From the NCBI RefSeq assembly GCF_030534315.2, contig NZ_CP130558.2, positions 2,982,501-3,019,711 on the forward strand: a stretch of 37,211 bases of DNA, written 5' to 3'. Shown in pieces: positions 1 to 8,220 of this stretch. Each line of letters starts with the position of its first letter. Position 1 is the first letter of the stretch. The position numbers and the translations under genes are program-made. The DNA comes from Thermoanaerobacterium sp. CMT5567-10. Lineage in GTDB: Bacteria > Bacillota > Thermoanaerobacteria > Thermoanaerobacterales > Thermoanaerobacteraceae. The notes under the pieces were generated by a model. That model was given only the letters and a program-made list of their open reading frames with translations. It ran no database searches and was not told the DNA's origin.

Positions 1-561
<561 letters not shown>

Positions 562-851
562 AAGCATTGTGCAGTATTCAAAGTTCATTAAAGCATATAT
601 ATGAAAAATATTATCACCGTTCACAAATTGTGTTTTCTATATACTAACGGCTCACTACGTTAGTTCGGCTAAAGCCGTCTATGCGTTGTGACGGCTTTTA
701 ACGCCTCACTGCACTGCGTTCGCCGAGTATATAACGAAAACGCAATTAATAGTTCACTTGTGATAATATTTTTCAGGGAAATACTTATATAGAAAAGAAT
801 TAACAGAAAAGATTTTTTCCGAAATATGCATAAGACAAATGAACAAAAGAT
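562..851 (+). other. 23S-5S internal transcribed spacer with large inverted repeat
   Basis: This 290-nt spacer contains no tRNA that I can find. Its main content is a long imperfect inverted repeat. The outer arms at 602-617 and 760-774 are complementary over about 15 bp, and the pairing continues imperfectly through 626-644 and 727-745. The interior is clearly richer in G+C than the flanks and carries a perfect 9-bp hairpin (671-679 with 690-698) plus two smaller hairpins (643-649 with 658-664; 700-704 with 716-720). The fold would be a multi-branched arm that an rRNA-processing nuclease could cut. Whether it is native spacer or an inserted repeat element cannot be told from one copy. Confidence 0.75.
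602..774 (+). repeat. Long imperfect inverted repeat enclosing three small hairpins
   Basis: The left end tgaaaaatattatca (602-616) is the exact reverse complement of the right end at 760-774. Inside it, actaacg/cgttagt, aaagccgtc/gacggcttt and aacgc/gcgtt form three successive hairpins. The first and third hairpins share a ctcact loop motif and a following ttcg(g/c)c, as if one unit had been repeated on each side of the central stem. It could be an RNase III-type processing arm or a small palindromic mobile repeat. Confidence 0.7.
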
Positions 852-961
852 TTCCGGTGGCAATAGCGGAGGTTAAAAACCCGTTCCCATACCGAACACG
901 GAAGTGAAGCCCTCCAGCGCCGATGGTACTGATAACTCGGGAGAGTAGGTCGCTGCCGGTA
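852..961 (+). rRNA. rrf: 5S ribosomal RNA
   Basis: The sequence has the standard Firmicute 5S core, with cccgttcccataccgaacac at 880-899 and gagagtaggtcgctgcc at 941-957. The two ends pair as helix I (854-861 with 952-959), which fixes the limits to within a few bases. It is the last gene of the rRNA operon and is followed at once by a strong terminator. Confidence 0.95.
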
Positions 962-967
962 AAAATT

Positions 968-1016
968 TATAAAAGAGGTAGTCTGTTTTTAATGGACTAT
1001 CTCTTTTATATTTTTT
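968..1016 (+). terminator. Rho-independent terminator of the rRNA operon
   Basis: A long stem is formed by tataaaagaggtagtc (968-983) and gactatctcttttata (995-1010) with one G-T pair. It is followed directly by a run of six T (1011-1016). It lies a few bases after the 5S gene. Confidence 0.9.
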
Positions 1017-1017
1017 A

Positions 1018-1026
1018 TGATATAAT
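1018..1026 (+). promoter_or_regulatory. Extended -10 promoter element for the GNAT gene
   Basis: TG-A-TATAAT is a perfect extended -10 element starting two bases after the rRNA terminator's T-run. No good -35 is seen, because that position lies inside the terminator stem. The block ttttttatgatataat (1011-1026) recurs exactly upstream of rlmN at 14715-14730. Confidence 0.5.
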
Positions 1027-1062
1027 TAACGTTAAAATTAAGATAAAAGGAGGTGAGGAAAG

Positions 1063-1626
1063 GTGTTGAAAAGTAAAAATATTGAACTTGTACCTTTTGA
1101 AACTAAATATATTGAGAAATTCGTTGAATTTCGCAACAGTGAAGACAGTAGAAATTTTTTGATGCCTGGTATACCATATCCTGTGACAGAAGGTTCAGTT
1201 TCAGAGTGGCTTAGTAAAAGGGCAAATCCTAGTGAGTCAGGTGAATTTGCAATTATTTATAATGAAACTAAAGAATATATAGGCAATATTTCATACGGCA
1301 ATGTAGATTGGAAAAATAGACATTGTGAAATTGCGATAATGATAGGTGAGGAAAAGTATAGAAATAGAGGACTTGGTTCAGAAGCAATAATGACTTTATT
1401 AGATTTTATATTTAATGAATTAAATTTGCATCGAGTTGAATTAAAAGTATATGATTTTAATGAGAGAGCAATAAGATGTTATGAAAAATGTGGCTTTAAA
1501 AAAGAAGGATTGCTGAGGGAAGTTGTATATAAACATGGTCGATATATAAACGAATGGGTAATGAGTATTGTTAAAGATGAATTTTATAGATATAATTACC
1601 AGGGAAATAATAGAAATAATACATAA
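1063..1626 (+). CDS. GNAT family N-acetyltransferase (RimJ/RimL-like)
   Basis: This 187-aa protein transfers an acetyl group from acetyl-CoA to an amine; the substrate is unknown. The acetyl-CoA pyrophosphate-binding motif R-N-R-G-L-G is at residues 100-105, and the typical C-terminal segment with N-E-R-A and C-Y-E-K-C-G-F is at 133-144. Together these place it in the Acetyltransf_3 group that includes the ribosomal-protein acetyltransferases RimJ/RimL and many antibiotic or small-molecule acetyltransferases. It starts with GTG, supported by a strong aaaggaggtgagg site at 1046-1058. It lies between the rRNA operon and thpR and is probably co-transcribed with thpR. Family assignment is secure; a specific substrate should not be inferred. 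Confidence 0.85.
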   Translation: MLKSKNIELVPFETKYIEKFVEFRNSEDSRNFLMPGIPYPVTEGSVSEWLSKRANPSESGEFAIIYNETKEYIGNISYGNVDWKNRHCEIAIMIGEEKYRNRGLGSEAIMTLLDFIFNELNLHRVELKVYDFNERAIRCYEKCGFKKEGLLREVVYKHGRYINEWVMSIVKDEFYRYNYQGNNRNNT

Positions 1627-1636
1627 TGGAGGAAAT

Positions 1637-2191
1637 ATGAGAGCCTTTTTAGCTGTTAAATTAAGTGAGAATATTATAAATGATATTAAGAATTTGCAAG
1701 AGGAACTAAAAAAATATACAATAAAAGGAAGATGGACAAATAAAGATAATTTACATATAACTCTTAAATTTTTTGGTGAAATAAATGAAGAACAAGTTAG
1801 TAAAATAAGAGAGACAATAAATGATATATCAGCGAATTTTGAATCATTTTACATTAAACTAAATAAAATTGGTTGTTTTGAAGGAAAAGATAATATAAGG
1901 GTACTATGGTTGGATGTTAAAAATGATAATAACCTTATATTATTACATGATGCCATCGAAACAGAATTATCTAAGGCAGGATTTAAAAAAGACGATAGAA
2001 AATTTAAAGCCCATATCACTGTTGCAAGAGATATTATTTTGAAAAAGAGCATAGAAGAAATAAACAATCTATATAAATTAGATTCTGATTATTTTGCTGT
2101 ATCAAATATATATCTTATGGAAAGCAAGCTAGAGAATAATAGAAGAGTTTATAAATCTATTTTTGATGCTCCATTAAAATCAAATAAGTAG
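1637..2191 (+). CDS. thpR: RNA 2',3'-cyclic phosphodiesterase (2H phosphoesterase)
   Basis: This 184-aa protein belongs to the LigT/ThpR branch of the 2H phosphoesterases, which open 2',3'-cyclic phosphates on RNA ends. Both signature motifs are present: H-I-T-L at residues 40-43 and H-I-T-V at 126-129. The N-terminal M-R-A-F-L-A-V is typical of the family. The ATG at 1637 is chosen over upstream in-frame starts because ggagg at 1628-1632 lies just before it and the family starts there. It begins 10 bases after the acetyltransferase gene. Its stop codon lies in a hairpin shared with the convergent rqcH. Confidence 0.88.
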   Translation: MRAFLAVKLSENIINDIKNLQEELKKYTIKGRWTNKDNLHITLKFFGEINEEQVSKIRETINDISANFESFYIKLNKIGCFEGKDNIRVLWLDVKNDNNLILLHDAIETELSKAGFKKDDRKFKAHITVARDIILKKSIEEINNLYKLDSDYFAVSNIYLMESKLENNRRVYKSIFDAPLKSNK

Positions 2192-2207
2192 GGGGGAGCC
2201 TACTTAT
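2184..2207. terminator. Small hairpin between convergent thpR and rqcH
   Basis: ataagtagg (2184-2192) and cctacttat (2199-2207) are perfect 9-bp complements. The stem contains the stop codons of both genes: thpR TAG at 2189-2191 and rqcH TAG at 2202-2200. There is no clear T-run on either strand, so its role as a terminator is uncertain. Confidence 0.4.
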
Positions 2208-3918
2208 CGTCGGGTGTTACATATAATGTTTTTTGATTAGTGTAGATTACGAAACCCGGTTTTGACCCGGATGGTTTTTTAACGTACTTTCTTAATGTGT
2301 AATCAACTGGTACGTTTGATGAATTTTTTGCTTTGCTATGTAATGCAGCAAGTTTTGCTGCTTCTAGAATAGTGCTATCAGGTATCTTAGTGCCTTTGCT
2401 TTTGATAATGACATGTGAGCCAGGAATATTCTTTGTGTGTAGCCACATGTCGTTTATATCTGCAAATTTCATTGTAAGGTAATCATTTTGCACATTATTT
2501 TTTCCAACATAGATATCAAAATTGTCTGAAGATATATAATGTAGAGGTTTGGATATACTTTTCTTTTGTTTTTTGTCTTTATTTTTCTTTTTTATGTATC
2601 CTGTATCTGATAATTCTTCTCTTATTTCATCGATTTCTGATGGCAATGTACACTGCTCAACATTTAAAAGTTGCCCTTCTAGATATTCTATCTCTTTTTT
2701 TGTTTCTTCTATTTGTTTTGTAAGAAATTCTACTGCATTTTTTAATTTAGCATATTTTTTGAAATACATTTGAGCATTTTCATTTGGCGTATATTTAATA
2801 TCAAGTGGTACTGTTATTTCTTCACCAGTATAATAATTTATTGTTTTAAATGCATCTGTTTTTTTGTTAAGTTTATACAAATTACTTGTTATAAGCTCAC
2901 CATATAGCTTGTATATATCTGCATTTTCAGCATTTTTCAATTCATCTAATTGTTTTTCAAGCTTATTATATAATCTCTCTAGATGTGTTTGAATAAGCTT
3001 TTTCAAATCATGAGAACGAGATTTTAAACTTTCTGCATTTGCTTTTTCTCTATAAAACTTTAATGCGGCTTCGTTAACACTTTTATAGAAAACTAAATTT
3101 TCATACTGTGTAAGCTCAATGATGGAAAATTCATAAGGATTATCGTCAACATAAGCGATACATGGTTTAAAGTTTGAATTTTCTAAGTGGCTTTTCAATA
3201 AATTTAAATTGTAAATTAATTTCTCTATACCATCTTCTGAAAGCTCATTTATGTATCTATCATCAACTTGACTTCTATATGCGATTTCTCTAGACAAAAC
3301 AGGACTAAATCCTTCAAAAAGATTTAAAAGTGCCTTATCAATTTTTTTACCATTAAAAAGCTGTAATGCAGCAAATAAATCTTCTTTTTTAAATTTTTTT
3401 ATGTTTAATTTATCCTGTGATGGCGGCAGTTCATATTTAATACCTGGCGTGATTTCTCGTATTTTGCTCATGTCTTGATATACTCGTTTAACACTGTCTA
3501 CTATAATTTCACTTTCCTTATCTATTAATATAATATTGCTGTACCTTCCCATTATTTCAACTACTAATGTTTTCACTACTTCTTTCTCTAATTCATCACG
3601 GCTTAAAACATCAATAAAAACGATCCTGTCGAATCCTTTTTGATAAATATCAACAATTTTTCCACCTTGTAGATATTTGCGGAGCAACATGCAAAACATT
3701 GGTGGGTTAATTGGATTTTCCTTATATTCATCTGTTAGATATATCCTTGGGAAATTAGCATTAGCAGATATTAGCAATTTATAATTGTTACCAATATTTC
3801 TTATATATATAATAATTTCATCCTTTTCTGGTTGATATATCTTATCTATTTTACCACCCAGCAGTTCATTTCGCAATTCGTAAATAATGCCATAAAGTGT
3901 TATGCCATCAAGAGCCAT
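2200..3918 (-). CDS. rqcH: Ribosome quality control factor RqcH (Rqc2/NFACT family)
   Basis: This 572-aa protein binds stalled 50S subunits carrying peptidyl-tRNA and recruits tRNA-Ala to add a C-terminal alanine tail that marks the chain for degradation. The NFACT-N domain is at the N-terminus. A long charged coiled coil occupies roughly residues 280-420, and a C-terminal NFACT-R domain (F-D-I-Y-V-G-K onward, with W-L-H and H-V-I-I) runs from about 465. The ATG at 3918 is chosen because it has an aaagga site before it and places the conserved Asp-Arg pair at residues 97-98, matching the pair needed in characterised RqcH. Older annotations call this family fibronectin-binding protein. It is transcribed alone, divergent from dapF. 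Confidence 0.93.
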   Translation of the reverse strand: MALDGITLYGIIYELRNELLGGKIDKIYQPEKDEIIIYIRNIGNNYKLLISANANFPRIYLTDEYKENPINPPMFCMLLRKYLQGGKIVDIYQKGFDRIVFIDVLSRDELEKEVVKTLVVEIMGRYSNIILIDKESEIIVDSVKRVYQDMSKIREITPGIKYELPPSQDKLNIKKFKKEDLFAALQLFNGKKIDKALLNLFEGFSPVLSREIAYRSQVDDRYINELSEDGIEKLIYNLNLLKSHLENSNFKPCIAYVDDNPYEFSIIELTQYENLVFYKSVNEAALKFYREKANAESLKSRSHDLKKLIQTHLERLYNKLEKQLDELKNAENADIYKLYGELITSNLYKLNKKTDAFKTINYYTGEEITVPLDIKYTPNENAQMYFKKYAKLKNAVEFLTKQIEETKKEIEYLEGQLLNVEQCTLPSEIDEIREELSDTGYIKKKNKDKKQKKSISKPLHYISSDNFDIYVGKNNVQNDYLTMKFADINDMWLHTKNIPGSHVIIKSKGTKIPDSTILEAAKLAALHSKAKNSSNVPVDYTLRKYVKKPSGSKPGFVIYTNQKTLYVTPDDK

Positions 3919-3954
3919 ATAAAAACAATCCTTTCTAAACAAGTTCTATATAAT

Positions 3955-3982
3955 AGTATACCACGACAAAAATTAATTACAA
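3955..3982 (-). promoter_or_regulatory. Candidate rqcH promoter
   Basis: Read on the minus strand, TTGTAA (3982-3977) and TATACT (3960-3955) are separated by 16 bases. Its -35 box lies one base from the -35 box of the divergent dapF promoter. Confidence 0.5.
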
Positions 3983-3983
3983 A

Positions 3984-4012
3984 TTGACAGATTATGTAAT
4001 ATAAGTTACAAT
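3984..4012 (+). promoter_or_regulatory. Promoter P1 upstream of dapF
   Basis: TTGACA (3984-3989) is followed by 17 bases and TACAAT (4007-4012), close to the sigma-A consensus. A second possible start lies downstream at 4053-4061. Confidence 0.6.
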
Positions 4013-4052
4013 TAATTGAGTAAATTTTTATAACCAGTTTTTTATAAAATTA

Positions 4053-4061
4053 TGTTATAAT
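4053..4061 (+). promoter_or_regulatory. Promoter P2 (extended -10) upstream of dapF
   Basis: TG-T-TATAAT is an exact extended -10 element 37 bases before the dapF start. Its -35 region is weak. Confidence 0.5.
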
Positions 4062-4097
4062 ATATATGCGTTATTTGTATTACCGAGGTGAAATATT

Positions 4098-4931
4098 GTG
4101 AAATTTACTAAAATGAATGGTTTAGGTAATGACTTCATTGTATTAGAAAATTTAGAAAACAAAGTGTATGATTATGATATATTGGCTAGAAAATTGTGTG
4201 ATAGACATTTTGGAATAGGTGCAGATGGGCTTTTGATTGTAGAACCGTCAGGAATAGCTGATATCAAAATGAGAATAATCAATTCAGATGGCAGTGAAGC
4301 AGAAATGTGCGGCAATGGGGCACGTTGTTTTGCAAAGTATGTTTATGAAAATGGCATTGTTAAAAAAGATAAGATGTCTGTAGAAACATTATCAGGAATT
4401 ATAATGCCCGAATTGATTTTTAAAGATGATGTTGTAGAAAAAGTGAAAGTACACATGGGCAGTCCAATTTTTAGACCTGATATGATACCTGTAAAAACTG
4501 ATAAAAAATCATTTATAGAAGAGGCAATTAAAATAGATGGTAGGTCTTATATTGTAACGTCATTATTGGTTGGTGTACCACATACTATAATTTTTGTAAA
4601 TTCAATTGATGAGAATATGATTTTAAATGTAGGACCATTAATTGAAAAGTTACAAATATTTCCACGTGGAACAAATGTAGATTTCGTGAAAGTTGAGAAT
4701 GACAGCAATATTACAGTAAGAACTTGGGAAAGAGGTGCTGGATTGACTCTTGCTTGTGGCACAGGTGCTTGTGCGTCTGCAGTTGCATCAGCATTAACAG
4801 GGAGGACGAAAAGAAATGTTTATGTTCATTTTAAGAAAGGAGACTTGTATATTGAGTGGCTGTTAGATAATAATATTTATTTAACAGGAATTGCTGAAGA
4901 AGTTTTTACAGGAGAAATTAAGATTGTTTAG
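4098..4931 (+). CDS. dapF: Diaminopimelate epimerase
   Basis: This 277-aa enzyme interconverts LL- and meso-diaminopimelate, the last step before meso-DAP is used for lysine and peptidoglycan. The two catalytic cysteines are visible: Cys71 in M-C-G-N-G-A-R and Cys220 in A-C-G-T-G-A-C. The start M-K-F-T-K-M-N-G-L-G-N-D-F is typical, and length is normal. The start codon is GTG with a gaggtg site at 4085-4090. It leads the plus-strand run and is followed 40 bases later by yicC. Confidence 0.96.
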   Translation: MKFTKMNGLGNDFIVLENLENKVYDYDILARKLCDRHFGIGADGLLIVEPSGIADIKMRIINSDGSEAEMCGNGARCFAKYVYENGIVKKDKMSVETLSGIIMPELIFKDDVVEKVKVHMGSPIFRPDMIPVKTDKKSFIEEAIKIDGRSYIVTSLLVGVPHTIIFVNSIDENMILNVGPLIEKLQIFPRGTNVDFVKVENDSNITVRTWERGAGLTLACGTGACASAVASALTGRTKRNVYVHFKKGDLYIEWLLDNNIYLTGIAEEVFTGEIKIV

Positions 4932-4971
4932 TTAAGAATAAAGTTGATTATAATATTTGATAGGTGATAAG

Positions 4972-5847
4972 ATGATAAAGAGTATGACAGGTTACGGTAG
5001 AGGTGAAATAAGCGAAAATGGCTTTCATGTATGTGTTGAGATTAAGACATTAAATCACAGATTTTTAGATGTGTCATTAAGACTCCCAAAGCCATTAAGC
5101 GCTTTAGAAGAAAAGCTGAGATTAAGGATTGCTGACAGCATAAAAAGAGGAAGAGTAGAGATAAACGTTTCATTGGAGACATACGGAAAAAGTTTGGATG
5201 TTCTTGAATTGAATAGTGATCTTTTAAATCAATACTTGGCTATATTAAATACTATTAAAGATAAGTTTGCATTGTCAGGTGATATAAAAGTAAGTGATAT
5301 TTTATCACTTTCTGGTGTTATAGAAATAAAAAATGTAGATATTGATGTTGATAATCTTTGGGTGACATTAGACAAGGCATTGTCTATTGGAATAAAAAAT
5401 TTAATTGACATGAGGGTTTCTGAAGGTATAAAATTAAAAGACGATATAATGAATAGGCTTGATATATTAAGCAATATAATTGATAAAATAGAGGAGAGAG
5501 GACCAATTGTTGTTAAAGAATACAAGAAAAAATTAGAAGCACGTATAAGAGAATTGACTGGCAATGATTTTGATCAAAATAGATTTTTAACAGAAGTGGC
5601 TGTAATGGCTGACAGGACAAGTATCGCAGAAGAGATAACAAGATTTAGAAGTCATATCAGTCAATTTAGGGACTCCCTAGATAGTGATATGCCTATAGGG
5701 AAAAAGTTAGATTTTTTGACTCAAGAGATGAATAGAGAAGCAAATACAATTGGTTCAAAATCAGTAGATCTTGATATTGTCAATGGGGTGATAGAGTTAA
5801 AAGATCAGATAGAGAAGATAAGGGAGCAAGTGCAAAACATAGAGTAG
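4972..5847 (+). CDS. YicC/YloC family endoribonuclease
   Basis: This 291-aa protein has the family's N-terminal [11 protein letters not shown] and a C-terminal block with [15 protein letters not shown] near residues 245-265. Members have been characterised as endoribonucleases that take part in RNA turnover. The ATG at 4972 is preferred to the in-frame TTG at 4957 because the family starts at M-I-K-S and an aggtgat site lies just upstream. The order yicC-remA-gmk-rpoZ-coaBC-priA is conserved in Bacillus and clostridia. Confidence 0.9.
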   Translation: MIKSMTGYGRGEISENGFHVCVEIKTLNHRFLDVSLRLPKPLSALEEKLRLRIADSIKRGRVEINVSLETYGKSLDVLELNSDLLNQYLAILNTIKDKFALSGDIKVSDILSLSGVIEIKNVDIDVDNLWVTLDKALSIGIKNLIDMRVSEGIKLKDDIMNRLDILSNIIDKIEERGPIVVKEYKKKLEARIRELTGNDFDQNRFLTEVAVMADRTSIAEEITRFRSHISQFRDSLDSDMPIGKKLDFLTQEMNREANTIGSKSVDLDIVNGVIELKDQIEKIREQVQNIE

Positions 5848-5858
5848 GGAGGATATTT

Positions 5859-6143
5859 ATGGCAATCAAACTTATAAACATTGGATTTGGCAATATTATT
5901 TCGGCAAATAGATTAGTAGCTATTGTTAGTCCTGAGTCTGCTCCTATTAAAAGAATAATTCAAGAGGCAAGGGACAGGGGAATGCTTATAGATGCTACAT
6001 ATGGCAGGAGAACGAGAGCAGTTATAATAACTGATAGCGATCATATTATCTTGTCTGCTGTTCAGCCTGAGACTGTTGCAAATAGGCTTAATTCAAAAGA
6101 TATTATTGATGAGGATATTGAAGATGACGATTCTGAAGATTAA
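5859..6143 (+). CDS. remA: RemA-type DNA-binding regulator (DUF370)
   Basis: This 94-aa protein matches RemA, the small DNA-binding protein that in Bacillus subtilis activates biofilm-matrix and osmoprotection genes. The conserved start is [12 protein letters not shown], followed by [15 protein letters not shown] and T-Y-G-R-R-T-R. The C-terminal tail after about residue 80 is very acidic ([11 protein letters not shown]). It lies 11 bases after yicC with a gggagga site. What it regulates here is not shown by the sequence. Confidence 0.9.
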   Translation: MAIKLINIGFGNIISANRLVAIVSPESAPIKRIIQEARDRGMLIDATYGRRTRAVIITDSDHIILSAVQPETVANRLNSKDIIDEDIEDDDSED

Positions 6144-6157
6144 GGGGAATGATTTAG

Positions 6158-6766
6158 TTGTACAATAAAGGTTTGTTGGTTGTTGTATCCGGCCCATCTG
6201 GGGCTGGCAAAGGAACAGTGTGTAAAGCACTTTTAAAGAAAGATAACAATTTAAAATTAAGTATATCGATGACTACGAGAAAGCCACGCAATGGTGAAGT
6301 CGACGGAGAAAATTATTTTTTCACTACTGTTGAAAAGTTTAAAACGCTTATTGAAAATAATATGCTTTTAGAATGGGCAAAAGTTTACGATAATTACTAT
6401 GGAACTCCAAAAGAATTTGTACAGAAAAACATAGAGGAGGGTCATGATGTAATTCTTGAGATTGACATTCAAGGAGCATTAAAGGTTAAAGATAAATTTC
6501 CAGAGGGTGTGTTCATTTTTATTTTACCGCCGTCAATGGAAGAATTGAAAAACAGGATTAAAAAAAGAGGTACCGAAACAGAGGAAGAGATATTGAAGAG
6601 ATTTAAAAGTGCATATGAAGAAATTAATTTTGTATCAAGATATAATTACGTAGTTATAAATGATGATGTGGATTTAGCTGTTGACAAAATTCTTGCAATT
6701 ATAAAGGCTGAAAAATGCAGAGTTGATAGAAATAAAGGGTTATATCTTGAAATAAAGGAGAGATGA
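6158..6766 (+). CDS. gmk: Guanylate kinase
   Basis: This 202-aa enzyme phosphorylates GMP to GDP with ATP. The P-loop G-P-S-G-A-G-K-G-T is at residues 12-20. The GMP-binding block with S-M-T-T-R-K-P-R-N-G-E-V-D-G follows at about 37-50, and the lid and C-terminal parts are complete. The start is TTG at 6158, about 10 bases after an aagggga site that overlaps the remA stop; no better start is available. rpoZ follows after three bases. Gmk sets GTP supply and is a target of (p)ppGpp in many Firmicutes (family knowledge). Confidence 0.95.
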   Translation: MYNKGLLVVVSGPSGAGKGTVCKALLKKDNNLKLSISMTTRKPRNGEVDGENYFFTTVEKFKTLIENNMLLEWAKVYDNYYGTPKEFVQKNIEEGHDVILEIDIQGALKVKDKFPEGVFIFILPPSMEELKNRIKKRGTETEEEILKRFKSAYEEINFVSRYNYVVINDDVDLAVDKILAIIKAEKCRVDRNKGLYLEIKER

Positions 6767-6769
6767 TAG

Positions 6770-6979
6770 ATGATTTTATATCCATCAATAGTTGATTTAA
6801 TGAACAAAATAGACAGCAAGTATACTTTATGTGCATTGGTGTCGAAACGAGCAAGGCAGATTATAAGTGGAGAACCAAGTTTGATAAAGTCTGACTCAAA
6901 AAAGCCCGTTACAATAGCTACAGAAGAAATTAACGAAGGACTTATAACATTTGAAAGACAAAAATTTGGCATAAAGTAG
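6770..6979 (+). CDS. rpoZ: RNA polymerase omega subunit
   Basis: This 69-aa subunit helps assemble RNA polymerase. The conserved omega core is seen as L-M-N-K-I-D-S-K-Y-T-L-C-A-L-V-S-K-R-A-R-Q-I, followed by the K-P-V-T-I-A-T-E-E-I segment. It starts with ATG three bases after gmk, with a gagag site inside the end of gmk. The gmk-rpoZ-coaBC order is the standard one. Confidence 0.95.
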   Translation: MILYPSIVDLMNKIDSKYTLCALVSKRARQIISGEPSLIKSDSKKPVTIATEEINEGLITFERQKFGIK

Positions 6980-6990
6980 AAGGTGTTTTG

Positions 6991-8190
6991 ATGAACGGTT
7001 CAAAAAATGTTGTTGTTGGAGTTACTGGCGGGATAGCAGCTTATAAATCAGCAGATCTTGTTTCAAGACTCATTAAAAAAAATATAAATGTTGATGTTAT
7101 TATGACTGAATCCGCTACAAAGTTTATATCTCCATTGACATTTGAATCTCTGTCTCATAACAAAGTTGTGGTTGATATGTTCGAAAGCCCAAAGTTTTGG
7201 GAGATAGAGCATATTGCTTTGGCAGAAAAAGCAGATGTATTTGCTGTAGTGCCTGCTACAGCAAATGTTATAGGGAAAATAGCAAATGGCATTGCAGATG
7301 ACATGCTTACAACAACTGTGATGGCTACTAAAGGTAAAGTTATTTTAGCACCTGCCATGAATACAAATATGTACAACAATGCAATATTTAAACAGAATCT
7401 TAAAAAACTTATGTCATTAGGATATATAATAGTAGAACCAGATAACGGAAGGCTTGCTTGTGGGACATACGGAAAGGGTAAACTGGCGGATATAGGAATT
7501 ATAGAAGATACAATACTAAAATATTTACTATTAGATAAAAATGATTATGATGGAAAAACTGTTTTAGTGACTGCAGGACCTACCGTTGAGCCAATTGACC
7601 CTGTGAGATATATTACAAACCGTTCATCCGGTAAAATGGGCTTTGAAATTGCAAAAGCTGTAAAGTCTCGTGGTGGAAGGGCTATTTTAGTTACTGGTCC
7701 TACAAATCTGGAGGATCCTATCGATATAGAAACGATACATGTTAACACTGCATGTGAGATGTATGATGCTGTTATGAAATTAAAAGATAATATTGATATT
7801 TTCATCGGTGCAGCAGCAGTTGCCGATTATCGTCCAGAAAGATATGAGCTTAACAAAATAAAAAAGAGTGATGACAATATAGAATTAAAGTTAATTAGAA
7901 ACCCTGATATATTGTACGAATTAGGAAAGAATAAAGGCAATATAATTTTAGTTGGCTTTGCTGCTGAAACAGAGAATTTAATAGAAAGTGCTAAAAAAAA
8001 AATTAATAAGAAAAATTTAGATTTAATTGTAGCTAATGATGTCTCAATGGAAGGTGCTGGATTTTCAGGGGATACTAATATAGTTAATATAATAGATAAA
8101 GACCTGAATATAAAAGAATATCCATTAATGAGTAAGACTGATGTAGCACATACAATACTTGATGAAATAAAAAAATATTTTAATTTATAG
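6991..8190 (+). CDS. coaBC: Bifunctional phosphopantothenoylcysteine decarboxylase / phosphopantothenate-cysteine ligase
   Basis: This 399-aa protein catalyses two steps of coenzyme A synthesis. The N-terminal flavoprotein half (CoaC) shows G-V-T-G-G-I-A-A-Y-K, the H-I-A-L-A active-site histidine region, P-A-M-N-T-N-M-Y, and the A-C-G-T-Y-G-K-G-K-L cysteine motif. The C-terminal ligase half (CoaB) starts near residue 185 with V-T-A-G-P-T-V-E-P-I-D-P-V-R and later has A-A-V-A-D-Y-R-P. The ATG at 6991 is chosen over the adjacent TTG at 6988 because of spacing to agaaggtg. coaD, for a later step, lies 20 kb downstream in the same window. Confidence 0.95.
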   Translation: MNGSKNVVVGVTGGIAAYKSADLVSRLIKKNINVDVIMTESATKFISPLTFESLSHNKVVVDMFESPKFWEIEHIALAEKADVFAVVPATANVIGKIANGIADDMLTTTVMATKGKVILAPAMNTNMYNNAIFKQNLKKLMSLGYIIVEPDNGRLACGTYGKGKLADIGIIEDTILKYLLLDKNDYDGKTVLVTAGPTVEPIDPVRYITNRSSGKMGFEIAKAVKSRGGRAILVTGPTNLEDPIDIETIHVNTACEMYDAVMKLKDNIDIFIGAAAVADYRPERYELNKIKKSDDNIELKLIRNPDILYELGKNKGNIILVGFAAETENLIESAKKKINKKNLDLIVANDVSMEGAGFSGDTNIVNIIDKDLNIKEYPLMSKTDVAHTILDEIKKYFNL

Positions 8191-8208
8191 CCTTAGCGGC
8201 TTTTTTTT
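8189..8208 (+). terminator. Weak hairpin with T-run after coaBC
   Basis: agcc (8189-8192) pairs with ggct (8198-8201) and is followed by T's up to 8208. The stem is only 4 bp and overlaps the coaBC stop codon, so it would probably terminate only partly and let priA be read through. Confidence 0.35.
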
Positions 8209-8220
8209 ATGGGGGTATAT

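Noticed and set aside
562-851. tRNA gene in the 23S-5S spacer
   Set aside because: The hairpins do not form a cloverleaf with the conserved T-loop or an acceptor stem.
669-863. 64-codon minus-strand frame between 23S and 5S
   Set aside because: It runs across the spacer palindrome and into 5S, has no binding site that I can see, and its composition follows the repeat.
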